Shown here: piece by piece, positions 22,325 to 33,640 of the stretch | Layout: every line of letters starts with the position of its first letter | Numbering within the stretch: the first letter of the stretch is position 1 | From: Harmothoe impar | Taxonomy: Eukaryota > Annelida > Polychaeta > Phyllodocida > Polynoidae | Direction of reading: 5' to 3' | Length of the DNA stretch: 64,000 nucleotides | NCBI GenBank assembly: GCA_947462335.1 | Contig: OX381721.1 | Location: 38,900,488-38,964,487, forward strand | Made by a program: the position numbers and the translations under genes | The notes under the pieces: generated by a model | What the model was told of the DNA's origin: nothing | The model's input: the letters and a program-made list of their open reading frames with translations, nothing else | Database searches by the model: none

Positions 22325-25300
22325 CTATGTGTCTATTTGAGTCTTGGGTTCTGCAGGGTTAGTTTCCTGTGTGTCAATGTCGAGTCGTGTGTAGCGCTCC
22401 TTCACCATACACAGTATAGGTATACACAGCAGTATACACCCTGTCATGCACCAGTTCATCCATGCTGTACCTATACATGGAAATAGTTGCAGAAATACAT
22501 CAAAATAAGTAACATTTGAAAAAATGCAATTAAAGAGGTTCAAAACCCTCGGTATGAATATATGAAATGAGTAGGCATTAAAAACTGAAATACGAGATTT
22601 CATTAATAAATGACAATAGATTAATGTATCATGGCCAACCCTTGAGAGGAAATTAACCATTAAACTGTAGGAAGAGTAACAAGGAAATCGTGATCTTGGA
22701 AGGAAAAAGCAGCGATAACTTTATCATACTCCCCTGATATCTGGTTAAACCTAAACTTTTATCATTGATCAAATAAAACGAAAAAACTATATTGGGTGTA
22801 ATGTATATACATATATATATAATGGAGACATCATAAGCTCTATAAAGACAGCACAGTGCTTTAATGCGCCATGTCCTCTTGTCACCATGATGCATGAAGG
22901 CATAACACATAAGAATATAACATACCTATATTGGGGATCATCATGAGGAGAAGAAAGATAAACCCAGACACATTGTTGAGCCAGGTGAGAAGGGAGTTAG
23001 TTACCCCCTCAGCTACAGGGTATGTTGCCTCACAGCAGAGCTCAAAGAACATGGGTGTAGCACCGCTTATGCATATAGCGCCAAGGATAATGCTCGGATA
23101 TAGTACCGCTGAAAATATATTGTAAAATGTTAGTTTATTTTCCGTATGTTAGGGAGTGTTCATTTATTAATTACAGGGGGGGGGTGGTGAGATTTCGCGC
23201 GGAGGGGCGAAAAAATTTTACGCCCCCCCCCTTGAGAGCGCGTGTAACGTTTCGCGCCCCCCTCGCCGAAGGCGCCGAAAATTTTTCGCCCCCCCCCCCC
23301 CCTTTGAACTATAGTAACGCGCGGGCTTTTTGGCTAAAAAGGGGCTTAAATTTTTACGCCCCCCCTCAAGAGGGGTCAGAATTTTTTACGCCCCCCCCCT
23401 CAGAAGGGGTCGGAAATTTTTACGCCCCCCCCCAAACCCACCACCCCCCCCTGTAAATAATAAATGAACACTCCCTTAGAAACCTCCTTGCAATCTTCAC
23501 CAATGTATTATACTAAAATGTCTACTTCTACTTCTATTCTATCAAATAGTCTTCACAAATCTATTTCTGCTGGGAATCTTTAATCAACATTTTACTTCAA
23601 ACCTTAAATTTCCTCTATCAAAAGGGCATACATACCATCTGTTAAAGGAATCAAACCCTGGCAAGCGAAGGTTAATACACTAAAGGCAACCGTGGCACCA
23701 GAATACAACACCAGCATGTAAACCTTCATACGCTTCTTAAAAATATCGGCACACCTGCAGAAAGTAAAACATTCAATAAGGCTAGTGCCAGTAGAAATGA
23801 GATTTTTCAGCACGTCATCTTTTATGTAGAGTAATCCAGACAGTGTTTCACTCCCAACGGTTTACATTTGTTACCCCACCTCTGGATGCACCCTATGTTG
23901 ATAAAAGACTATACCACATCCTCAGTCATGACGTACCCTGCTATGAGAAGGCCTGCTACAGCACCAGCCAGTGTGGAGTAGAAACCAAGCCAACCGGCCT
24001 TCACCTGAAAGTGAATACAGGCTTGTGTATAATATCATAGGGGCTTATTAGTGTCCACCAGATAGTCTAAATGATTAAATCCCTTTATTGGAGCCCAAAG
24101 CTGAAATAAAGCAATAAAACATTGCTCATTTAGATCAGTCAGTTGCGATTTATTCTACTACAGTACATTATGTAAGTGTATAAATATGGTCGATTTAAAC
24201 AGAACAGAAATATATCCTTAGCTGATATATACTCTGGCAGCCTTCATCGATCTCAGCAAGGCATTTGACAGCGTAGACCACCTGATACTTGAAAGCAGGC
24301 TGGATAATCATGGAATTAGGGGATATATCCTAAATGGATCTCAAGTTATTTAGTGGATAGATCTCAAGTAAGAAAAGAGAACAACATGATATCTCAAAGT
24401 AAGCGGGGGGTCTGCGATGTCCCCCAGGGTTCTATTCTTGGCCCTTTGTTATTTTTGTTGTATATTAACCCATTGAGAGCGAATGTCGATTATAATCAAC
24501 ATCCATCCCTGGCCGGATGCCGATTATTTACTACACCATGTGGGGCCGGATGTCGATTATAATTGACTTAACTCTATGGGATTTTGGAAACCCCCGGCCC
24601 CTGGGGAAAAAGAATTAAAAAAATCCGGCCCCCATACATGTAAGACTAAATTTATGGCCTTCGCAGCTTCAAAACAATTATCAACATATCCTTTATGTAA
24701 CTGTCCAACTACCCATCGGTAATAAAGATAAAAGTTTACAAAAAAATATGAATCCCTTTAATATAGTCCTTTTGTGTCCCCTTTAAGTATAAACTTATAC
24801 AGTAAGTACAACCTGCTTAAATATGTTTTCTCGTGCACATAACCTTATTTTCATTCTTGATATATCTAACTTAGGCCATGTCTATATGCAACAAACCTTT
24901 CCCTTATATTGCATGCATACCTCAGATACCCCGAGAGGCTTTAAATTGGTGTCCAGTACCGAACCCCAGCAGCCGAATACACCGCCTGATATAGCATACG
25001 GTGCAGCCAGTATCCAGAACTGTTTGTGTCTGGAGGAGAGATATGAACATTTTGTAATATCAATTGGTTGTGTGACCTACCTCAGAGACACCTACTGGTT
25101 TCAGGTTGGTGTCTAACACTGAGCCCCAGCAGTTGTACACACCGCCTGATATAGCGTACGGCGCTGCAAGGACCCAGAACTGTTTGTGTCTGAAAGAGAA
25201 TTAATGTACTTGATACTCAGTAAAGTAGCATTACAGAGACTCTTAGCAGCAGATATGTGGCTTCAGGTTAGGATTGAAGACTGATATCCAGCGGTTATAC

Positions 25301-28300
25301 ACAGAAACATGCCTCACAATACGGCACTTAAAGTATCAAAGATCATTTCTTTTCAAAGACCCGACATTGATTCAATTGTACAACACATGCTGTAAATTAT
25401 GCATCTTGGGCATAGAGTTGGGTTTAAACCTTTAGATATATAATGCATAATGCATCAAGGCCTGCAGCCAGCAGGATGAGATTATGCACTTAGACTGCAT
25501 TTATATAACACTTCAATATGTACCAGAAAGGAACAAGGAAAATTAGATAAGGCTGTGTCTCACGAGATAGGGCCAATGTGAACATCTTTGACCGGATGCC
25601 ATCTTTGACTGGGTGCCATCTTTGACCGGCTTGATATAAAACGGTTTATTTAGGGCATATGAATATATATATTTTCATCTCCCCTCAATTAACTGTTTTC
25701 TATCAAGCCGGTCAAAGATGGCACCTAGTCAAAGATGGCACCTAGTCAAAGATGGCACCCAGTCAAAGATGGCAACCGGTCAAAGATATTCACATTGGCC
25801 CAATCTAAAGACACAGCCATAAATAAGATGTATACTTGAAGAGTTGCTTGACACCCTCCTTAAAGTTGACTCTGTCTATAGACGCTGTGATACTTGGTGG
25901 TTTGGGTGGCTTATTTGGGAAGTATAATATGATCAGCAGAAGGATAGCAGCACCCACACCAAATTCTGAAAGAAAAATAGATAATGTACATAAAGGACCA
26001 ATAATATTCTTCAACATGAAAATATAAACCCAAGGATCAAACTATTTTGAAGTACACAATGTATCATTAAGGTTCAGACAGTTCTGGCCAAGCCATTGGT
26101 ATATTGGTTTATTTAGTGCACTGAAAGACACATTATGCTTCTTTTAATAACTAGAAATTAAACAATAAATGCAACTTAAACTTCGTCTTACCTATGTACA
26201 TGAGTTTTAGAATATCCTTTTTCGTTTCTGCAATATCTGGAAAGGAAAGGAGGAGAAAACTTAAGTTTCAAATAATCTACTACATCTAACATCTAGGTAT
26301 CATTATATACATCTTTAAAGTGTCCAGGATTAGCCCTTCACTCATATAGACCTAACAAGACCAGTGTTCCAACCTCAATTGATAAAAGCTCTAACCCTGC
26401 AACTGCAACTCTAACCACCCCGAGTGTTGTTTGGTTTGTGGTATTCAATCCCAATCCATCTTTAAAGTTAGTTTAGGAAACCATGTGAAAAACTTACCTT
26501 TCTGAGATGAGTTCCCCCAAAACATATCACTGCAATAACAACATAAAAAACAGTTATGATGGGCATTCATCTGTTACGTTATGATACACTTGCATACAAA
26601 TTGATATATTCCTTATTCTGTTCCTGTCCCTTATCCTATTCTTGTTTCTTATAGCTGAAGACCATCAATATCATATCCTGTAATTGGGATATGTTCAGCT
26701 TACCTTGAATTACCAGATATTGTACTGTTTCTGTCTGGTACTAGAAGGGGTCCTGCAAAAAGACTTATGTCATCAGGCCCTGATGCAGGTGTAGATATTC
26801 TCAATATTCAATATTTAATTGAGAGGTTCTTCATTATGCTCATATACAATACTCAGAAATGATTTAAAGAGTCAAAATACCTGCTCACCTAGCGCAAAAG
26901 CAAAGAAAACAAGAGTTTGCTCAGTGTTTATACGAAAAGCCGAATCAAATTTTAATTGATGATAAGCCCTGTGAAAGCCAAAATGATGTACGCAATTTCA
27001 GCTTCCTACCTAGATGCATTTGCTAGGCCTTTAAGCTGTCAGGTTATGGAGGTCAAATGTCTAATTTATACAATAGAAAGACAAATATCCCCATAAGAAA
27101 ATTAATTATATCTAAATTTCCTTAAGGTAAAATGGCCGAGAGATGTGGAGATTTCCACAAGTATTACAAGGCCTCTTCCATGGAAGTGTAAACTGAGAAA
27201 TCTTACCAATGATGAATGAAATGGCGACCCCCATACTATTCATGATGGCTATGAAGGCTGTGGCAGTGGTACGTTGGTATGCGGGGAACCACAGTGCGGA
27301 CAGCAAAGGAGCTGCTCCCATGGCCACCGGACCTCCAAAGCCATTCAGCACCTGACCAATGTGTATTAGCCTGCAACGGAATATGGGTCTGCTTCAGAAG
27401 GGTATATTCCTGAGAGGTTTACATAATAGTTCATAGTGCTTAAAAAAAGGGGGTTCCAAATGGTTGCTTTTGCCCTAAGCATTTGACCCTTAGGGTTATA
27501 CATATAGTGCAGCTCTGGCTTTTTCTCTATGATGGGCAAACATGAGGGGTGGAAAATATTTTTGAGTTATCACTCCCTATTATTCCTGACAATAATATCT
27601 ATTGCTGACAATAAAAATGTGGTAAATCAGGTGTAGCATTTGAAAAGAAGTGGTATCATCTTATATTTGAAGACATTTTATATTCGATACTTAGTATCAA
27701 ATAAGATAAAGTCGGTAAAGACGAAATATACCATGTGGCAGCTGGGTTGGTTGCTGTAATACACCTGAGCCCTGTCCCTCCAGCCACCAGTACGCCTGTC
27801 ACCAGGGATGCCCACCGCAGCCCTAGAAACATTCAAATTGTCACACAACATAAACCAACGATCAGTATCTCTGACCATATCCCCCTTCTACGACCTAGAA
27901 ACATTAAAATACACTGAAAACTTTATGGGGAAAAAAGTCATCAGGGGTGATGACTTTTTGTAATCACTGTGATTGTTCCCCCAGTGATTACTTGGTCATC
28001 ACGAGAGTCATCATAATATGTGATGACCCAAGCCCTACCCTTTGACCTAATTAGAGATGAGGCAGTGGTGGTCAGAATTATGACCCAGGTCATCAATGTG
28101 ATGACTATGTCATAATCTATGATTACTTTTATTTAATTTATGTATCTGTCTAACAAGGTATCAATCCCTAATAATCTTATAATTACCCCCTCCTCTTGTC
28201 ATCAGACCTTAATTGGGGGCACATCTAGCCCCCATAGTAAGTCCATAAGGCATGGATGTGTATAGTTACTGACAGCCTATCCTAACATTAGTAAATATAG

Positions 28301-30842
28301 TTTCAGACACAAAAAAAAGGTGTCCATGTATACACAAATGTGTGCTCTTGAGAAATTCTGCTTAGAACTTATTGGTAACATGTAGTTTTTGATGTGATAG
28401 TAATCTTTATACATTTCACATTATAAGTTTCTATGATCAGAGTTAACATAGATTTTAAAAAAACAGTAAATGGCCTGAAGTAGGTACTGCAGATTCTATT
28501 ATTGTCTAGTGGAGCCCCCTGGTGGCAAATATTGTAATCAAGATGATGACTTTCGGTCATCACCGTGATGACCTTGGCTCATCAACTGGGCATGATTACT
28601 CAAACTAATCAGCAGTGATGAGTTTCATATATGCCTAAGTTTTCAGTGTAGTCACAACATAAACCAGCCAACAGTAGGCCAGTCACCCCAGTCCCCCTAA
28701 GACCTAGACACATTCAAACAGGCATAACATAAACCAGTATGCCGGTCACAAAAGGATGCCCACCGCAACCCTAGAAAATTGTCAAATTGTCCGCAACATT
28801 ATTAACTTTTTTAAACCAAGAAGTAAGGATGAAGTAAACTTGAAGGTAGGATAAATGGCATGGGTGGCACACTGAAGTTAGATCAAATATAATTCACAAT
28901 AACTTCCATACAGTATAAATCCTCTATTTTCATACTGGAGATTATCATTTAACAGTATCATATTTCCCCTAATAATCTATAATCATGAACTATAGTATTA
29001 CCCATACCTTTGACATCCATGAGCCAGGCGAAGAATGGTGTACTGATGAGGTAGGTTATGGGCCCCCAGTTAGAGAGAAGTGCGATGTCACTTTCTGCCC
29101 ACCCAAACACAAGGTTGGTGGAACCAGCCAGTGGGCCCCAGGTATTCCAAACTCCACCCTTAAAACAAACAAAAAACATGGATTTTCTTCTTGCTTTCCA
29201 AATAAGAATTTCTCTCATTTAGTATACCATTTCAATGTAAATTGTCTTGAAAATCCCTTGACATCAAATGCCTGCTTAGGCCAAATAAAAAAAAGGTGTG
29301 TTTCAGGTTACCCGACCCTACATAGCAAAACAGGGCCGACCCTAGAAAGTTTTATGCAATTTTGAAAAAATATTAATATTTTGGGTCTTTTTGGGGCTAT
29401 TTAGGGAGTGATCATTTTTTAACAACAGTGGGGGCGGGTGTTTTTCCGCGCGGAGCGCGCGAAATTGTTTTCACCCCCCCGGTCAATGGGTCAAAATCTT
29501 TTACCCCCCCCCCTACGGGTCGGAAATCGGCGCGCGCGCGGGCCCTTTGAAGCATAGTAACGCGCGGGCTTTTTGGCCCAAAACAGGTTAAATTATTTTG
29601 ACCCCCCCCAAACCAACCCCCCCCCCCTGTTGATAAAAAATGATCACTCCCTTAAGGGTCGATCTGATAGTTCACGAGTCAAGGGGGTCGTCGGCGAGTC
29701 GGCATTATGGTTTAATCTCATGGTTATAATAAGAGAAACAACAACTGCATGCAAAGACCCAGGCGCCCTTCCACTTTACTATGGTTATATTAACATAGAC
29801 TGAACCACTCGTAGGTAATCTTATAGATAACCTAGCACTTACCTGCATAAAGCAGAGCATGGCAAACAGCACCAGGATGTACCAACGCTGTGGGTACAGC
29901 TTGCCCGGTGCTGCTGTCGTGTCAGGGCCGGGTGAGCTGCTCTCTGCCTTGACATCACCATCTCCCCTGCTGCTACCATCCTGATCAGTGAATAACATTG
30001 TAATAAGAGATAGTAACCCTTCAAGGGCGGCATGAAATGCAGCATGGGTATCTCACCAATGCTGCATTAGTGCATCATGTAAACCTTTCAAATCGCCAAT
30101 CTCTAAAGTCTGCATACTGTGTGAAACAAATTAAAGTGGCACAATCACCGAGTGAATCCCACTCACAATTCTAGTACAGTTCTAGTCTACTAAACTATGT
30201 AGTTAAGTGCGAGTGGTGAGATTGTCCCTTTAATCTATCACAAGAAGTATGTGAGATTCAGACCCGATTCAGAACGTTATCATGGTGGTTCTGTACAATC
30301 TATACCACATACAACACTTCCATATGCATTAACCACACCATGTGACTCTATGTTATCCAACTGACTGATATTGCACAGTGAAAGTCCCAGATCAATGACA
30401 ATACTATGGCGACTAGCAACATGTATTTCATCCCATACCAAATGAAGCTCTAGTCATTATAATGAACTATTGACGGAGAGTTCTGCCTGGGATTGAACAA
30501 AATGGCAATACTTGACCAAGACCAGTGAATTAACCTGTACATTATTAAAATACATAATTAACTCCAGAAAAAAGACATAGATTAGGATAGTAACTCCTAC
30601 CTCACCTTACCCCCCAGGAGAGGTTACGATTGTTGTGAATGACACTAAGAGTCTTAGTAAGTAAGAGAAAATGAACAGAATGCAATACTTTTACTCCGTT
30701 AAAATCAACAAAAAACCCATTTCTGGACATTGAAATTAACTAAAACTAGACCCACCTCAGGGTAGTGGGTAGTCCCATAGAAGAGTGGTCGCGTGTCGTC
30801 GTTCATGTTGTCTATTGTGTTTGTATCTGTATTATTATCCAT
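22325..30842 (-). CDS. SLC49A4: SLC49A4/DIRC2-like major-facilitator carrier
   Basis: Coding exons in transcript order: 30842-30756, 29980-29843, 29158-29008, 27822-27732, 27370-27207, 26752-26704, 26529-26498, 26236-26192, 25965-25836, then one of 25189-25081 or 25029-24921, 24004-23937, 23754-23636, 23108-22926, 22470-22325. Every join is in phase and totals 1512 nt, a 503-residue protein, slightly longer than vertebrate family members. After a polar, acidic N terminus, helix 1 (WYILVLFAMLCFMQ) is followed by VWNTWGP, ALLSNWGP and FFAWLMDVKG, then QVLNGFGGPV and WFPAYQRTTATA. These segments are characteristic of the SLC49 family and closest in my judgement to SLC49A4. Known family members are membrane carriers; the vertebrate one sits in lysosomes and is reported to export pyridoxine with protons. 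Assignment among SLC49 members rests on memory of the family, without alignment. Confidence 0.9.
22800..22822. repeat. short TA-rich run
   Basis: A TATATACATATATATATAA-type stretch in the last carrier intron. Confidence 0.6.
23150..23478. mobile_element. GC-rich inverted-repeat MITE (AGGGAGTGTTCATTTATT ends)
   Basis: The ends AGGGAGTGTTCATTTATTA and, reversed, AGGGAGTGTTCATTTATTA are perfect inverted repeats flanking C/G runs. The core includes GTAACGCGCGGGCTTTTTGG and several ATTTTTACGCCCCC repeats. A relative lies at 29401-29656. The 109-codon Pro/Phe-rich plus-strand frame across it is a by-product. It sits in a carrier intron. Confidence 0.8.
24230..24475 (+). pseudogene. fragment of a non-LTR retrotransposon reverse transcriptase
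   Basis: Translation in shifting frames gives AFIDLSKAFDSVDH, then LDNHGIRG, and further on VPQGSILGPLLFLLYIN. These are hallmark reverse-transcriptase blocks of Jockey/CR1/L2-like LINEs. Stop codons and frameshifts lie between them, the catalytic YxDD block is missing, and only about 80 codons remain. It is a dead fragment in a carrier intron, antisense to that gene. Confidence 0.8.
24465..24640. repeat. dispersed TTAACCC(A)TT-type repeat, copy 1
   Basis: It begins TTAACCCATTGAGAGCGAAT and carries ATGTCGATTATAAT phrases and ACTCTATGGGAT. Relatives lie at 39214-39424 and 53930-54130. The best preserved copy (53930) ends CCTCAATGGGTTA, making the family inverted-repeat ended. Confidence 0.65.
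24921..25029 (-). CDS. SLC49A4: alternative exon 10b of the SLC49A4-like gene
   Basis: A 109-nt copy of exon 10a between TCCAG and GTATGC, with the same phases. Its 36 whole codons differ from 10a at four places (Val/Ile, Tyr/Phe, Asn/Gly, Val/Leu), while many silent sites differ. Both splice sites and the frame are intact, so it looks functional. Confidence 0.85.
25081..25189 (-). CDS. SLC49A4: alternative exon 10a of the SLC49A4-like gene
   Basis: A 109-nt exon between TTTCAG and GTAGGT, entering in phase 2 and leaving in phase 0. It encodes HKQFWVLAAPYAISGG, then VYNCWGSVLDTNLKP and VGVSE, a membrane-helix segment. A near copy of the same length and phase lies 51 bp downstream in transcript direction. 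Because the exon starts and ends in different phases, using both in one mRNA would shift the frame, so the pair must be mutually exclusive. Confidence 0.85.
25551..25818. mobile_element. 268-bp inverted-repeat MITE, TSD ATAA
   Basis: The second copy of the family at 5697-6028: ends GGCTGTGTC and GACACAGCC, with arms carrying tandem CATCTTTGACCGG-type units. ATAA repeats flank it at 25547-25550 and 25819-25822. Its edge lies 17 bp from the donor of carrier exon 9 (25836). Confidence 0.9.
27911..28649. mobile_element. CACTG-ended non-autonomous element in carrier intron 3
   Basis: The ends are CACTGAAAACTTTATGG and, reversed, CACTGAAAACTTAGGC, with TA on both outer sides. Both arms carry palindromic GTCATCACnGTGATGAC modules, for example near 27940-27980 and 28555-28575. 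There is no coding capacity. A CTCF-like motif lies inside at 28514-28525. Confidence 0.75.
28514..28525 (-). promoter_or_regulatory. CTCF-like motif within a MITE
   Basis: The minus strand reads CCACCAGGGGGC, matching the CCASYAGRKGGC core. It is carried by the CACTG-ended element, so other copies of the family may carry it too. Confidence 0.4.
28655..28800 (-). pseudogene. relic duplication of carrier exon 4 and its 5' intron
   Basis: The phrase GGATGCCCACCGCA, then CCCTAGAAA, then TTGTCAAATTGT repeats the start of exon 4 at 27806-27845, including its acceptor. The neighbouring CACAACATAAACCA is also present twice (27843 and 28656). Only about 45 bases of exon sequence survive, with no matching donor, so it is not a usable exon. 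The copies lie on either side of the 27911-28649 element. Confidence 0.65.
29401..29656. mobile_element. GC-rich inverted-repeat MITE, second copy
   Basis: The ends TTAGGGAGTGATCATTTTTT and, reversed, TTAAGGGAGTGATCATTTTT flank a core with GTAACGCGCGGGCTTTTTGG, shared with 23150-23478. It sits in a carrier intron between exons 2 and 3. Confidence 0.8.
30131..30233. mobile_element. 103-bp TTAA-ended (piggyBac-like) MITE
   Basis: TTAAAGTGGCACAATCACC at the left and, reversed, TTAAAGGGACAATCTCACC at the right, each including TTAA. It is a close relative of 12599-12696. It lies in carrier intron 1. Confidence 0.75.
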
Positions 30843-31340
30843 GCTGGGGGACTAGTCTCCCTATCTCTGCCTCCCACCGTCCTATCTCTCATGTGTTCTC
30901 TGCAAGGCCAGGCATAAAACACTGTGTGTTTAGAGTCACAGGACGACCTAGATGCAGTCAATATAGGGAAGATTTCAGACTGGGATCAGACTGTTGTTGA
31001 ATGATTCTATTTATAGGACTCTGGGGGAAGCAAACGTCTGAGCTGTGCCATATGGGAGATATGTAAGGCCCGGTGTAAAGGGTATATGGACCATGTCTCA
31101 GTCAGTTAGTAAATCGGGTTATCATTGGTAATTACTTAAATCACAAGTGTGTCTAAATGTAGAATGTCATTCCAAATTCATTTTAGCTATCCCAACAGTT
31201 ACCTATATCTGTTGGAAATGATAGATAAGAGGCAAATGGGAGAAAACATTATATAACAGCTAAGCATTGGGATTGAATTTCTCAATGTCTACTCATGGTC
31301 CAGCTATCTGATCACGACCACCAACCACCCTAGGCCTGTG
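30843..31340. other. upstream region of the carrier gene
   Basis: This contains the 5' UTR and probably the promoter of the minus-strand carrier gene. I see no convincing TATA box or other gene. Confidence 0.4.
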
Positions 31341-31341
31341 A

Positions 31342-31699
31342 TATAGCAGAGGTTAGAGTTTCCTCTGTCACTACGTCACAGGAGGGTGATTGGGGGGCAA
31401 ACAAAGGCCTCCACGTGTTTAGGTAGTTGTACCATGATAGATTCATTGGACCAAAGTTTATTATATTTACTAACCTGGATCGCAGTATAGTCTGCAGATT
31501 TTACTATAGTTATACATACGATATATAAGAGAGTCCCAAAACATATATTTATTTCATAGCAATTTACAATGTATTAATGTGGTCATTACTGTGTGAGATA
31601 TGGTTCATATACCCTGTAAAGTTTCACCCTCGTGACTTTTGTTTGCCCCCCACTGTTCTATTATTAGGTGCAATCTACAACTCTAACCTCTGCTATAGA
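31342..31699. mobile_element. 358-bp MITE with CAGAGGTTAGAG ends
   Basis: Both ends read ATAGCAGAGGTTAGAGTT in inverted orientation. Arm homology resumes farther in at GGGGGGCAAACAAA, so each arm is about 75 bp. There is no coding capacity. Confidence 0.8.
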
Positions 31700-31952
31700 A
31701 GTGGAGCTAAATGTAATTTAGCCTATATCAAAATGTCTACTTCACACTAACACCCAGTCAGCAAGTTAACACTGTAGGCCGAAGTCACTGCATTATCATA
31801 GTCGGTGACTGACACGCTCTGCAGAGGACATTTAGCCCCAACGAGACAAGTGTAATGTAGTGCATTTCTCATTTAGTATTGAACTTCACGAACCTATCAT
31901 GTCTCATGTCAAGTTCAAGAAGCACCCTAATAATGCCACTATAATGTCACTA

Positions 31953-32326
31953 TTAAAGTGACATGGTCCGATTTTTTCAGTATTTTAAATCCTGCTTAAA
32001 TATGTTTCAAATGTTAGTACAATATAATATTTGGAGGATAGGGCACAATACGATGTCATCGATGGGCAGTAAGAGCTCAATTAGAGGTTCAGGTGTGGCC
32101 CAAGTATAACATTTTACAGTGTATTTTCAATGGGGGAATTATAGTGTGCACTCCAAAATTAGTAAATTGAGCCATAATCTGATAATTAGTCGAACTCTAA
32201 GCTGAATCCTTGGGAATGACATCAAATAAAGTATGTAGCACATGAAGTATGGCCATAAGCGACATTCTGGTTCATTTTTAACTTATTTGATTTCTGAGCC
32301 CTAATCATCGGACCATGCCACTTTAA
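31953..32326. mobile_element. 374-bp TTAA-ended (piggyBac-like) MITE
   Basis: TTAAAGTGACATGGTCCGAT at the left and, reversed, TTAAAGTGGCATGGTCCGAT at the right. TTAA is at both outer ends. It is non-coding. Confidence 0.85.
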
Positions 32327-32552
32327 AGCCCTTATCGCAGGCTAAATTCGAGAAACATTGTTGTGTAGTTCTAATTTAATAGGCTGGACCAATACACTTG
32401 TCTTGTTTGTACAACATTAATCAAAATCGGTTGGCCTCAAACCCCCATGTTATTGTTATCATTGTGATAGTCACATGGCATATTGTTATATTCAATGAAT
32501 GGAATGAACAACGGATCTAAGTGAGTGGTCATTATCTATATATCCCCAGTAG
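32327..32552. other. short gene-free stretch
   Basis: I see no gene or repeat between the TTAA-ended MITE and the minisatellite. Confidence 0.4.
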
Positions 32553-33215
32553 GAGGGTGGCATGTAGTATGGGAGGGTGGCATGTAGTAAGGGAGGTGGT
32601 GTGTAGTAAGGGAGGGGGGGTGTAGTGAGGGGGGGGTGGTGTGTAGTGAGGGAGGGTGGTGTGCAGTAAGGGAGAGTGGTGTGAAGTGAGGGAGAGTGGT
32701 AAGTAGTGAGGGAGGGTGTTGTGTAGTGAGGGAGGGTGGTGTGTAGTGAGGGAGAGTGGTGTGTAGTGAGGGAGGGTGGTGTGTAGTGAGGGAGGGTGGT
32801 GTGTAGTGAGGGAGAGTGGTGTGTAGTGAGGGAGGGTGGTGTGTATTGAGGGAGGGTGGTGTGTAGTGAGGGAGGGTGGTGTGTAGTGAGGAAGAGTGGT
32901 GTGTAGTGAGGGAGGGTGGTGTGTAGTGAGGGAGGGTGGTGTGTAGTGAGGGAGAGTGGTGTGTAGTGAGGGAGGGCGGTGTGTAGTGAGGGAGGGTGAT
33001 GTGTAGTGAGGGAGAGTGGTGTGTAGTGAGGGAGGGTAGCGTGTAGTGAGGGAGGGCGGTGTGTAGTGAGCGAGGGTGGTGTGTAGTGAGGAAGAGTGGT
33101 GTGTAGTGAGGGAGGGTAGCGTGTAGTTAGGGAGGGTGGTGTGTAGTGAGGGAGGGTGGTGTGTCCTGAGTAAGGGTGGTGTGTAGTGAGTAAGGGTGGT
33201 GTGTAGTGAGCGGAG
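32553..33215. repeat. 20-bp minisatellite, array 1
   Basis: About 33 copies of GTGTGTAGTGAGGGAGGGTG. Through the middle of the array every third unit tends to carry GAGTG in place of GGGTG, giving a 60-bp higher-order period. Because 20 is not a multiple of 3 and the unit lacks minus-strand stops, long minus-strand frames (231 codons here) appear with a 20-residue Thr/His/Pro/Ser period. I regard these as non-coding. Confidence 0.95.
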
Positions 33216-33640
33216 GGAGTTGCTCAAAGCGGAGGGAGTTGACTACTCTGTTTCTGTAAACAGAAACACCTGACCTCCTCCCCAAGGTTTAGCTCAGTGG
33301 TGGGCCATGGGGACTGCAGTCAGCTAGGAAGGGTATTATGTAGGCCTACAGTCAGGGAGGGTGTCATGTAGGAAGGGATAGTGGTATGGAAGAGGAAAGA
33401 TCTGGCCCAGTTAGTTTGATGATGCAGTATGAAAGAGAGTACCTTAGGTCATGACAGTTGTAATGGGAAATAAGCATTGTTGTTGATTTCTCTTGGCCAC
33501 AGGATGTTGTGAGTTTTAATGATAAAATGGGAAAAGTTGTGACCCACTGTCAGACGAGGTTGCTCAATTGGCCACAGGAAGGTGACAGCACCATCAGCTT
33601 ACTATACACTAGTATACAGTTTATCCCCCAGATGTCAGCA
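33216..33640. other. spacer between minisatellite arrays
   Basis: No gene. It contains a short duplicated GCGGAGGGAGTTG and a GTTTCTGTAAACAGAAAC hairpin near 33250. Confidence 0.5.

Noticed and set aside
22653..22910. An alternative last carrier exon ending LLLFLQFNG.
   Set aside because: The exon at 22470-22325 keeps phase, has a hydrophobic helix followed by a charged tail as expected for the carrier, and has a better acceptor.
23127..23456. 109-codon Pro/Phe-rich frame that might encode a structural protein.
   Set aside because: It spans a GC-rich inverted-repeat MITE; the translation follows the C-run repeats.
24230..24475. A live retrotransposon gene.
   Set aside because: Only two reverse-transcriptase blocks remain, separated by stops and frameshifts, with no YxDD block.
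28985..29365. 126-codon plus-strand frame.
   Set aside because: It is the antisense shadow of carrier exon 3 (29008-29158), whose minus-strand translation and splice sites are clear.
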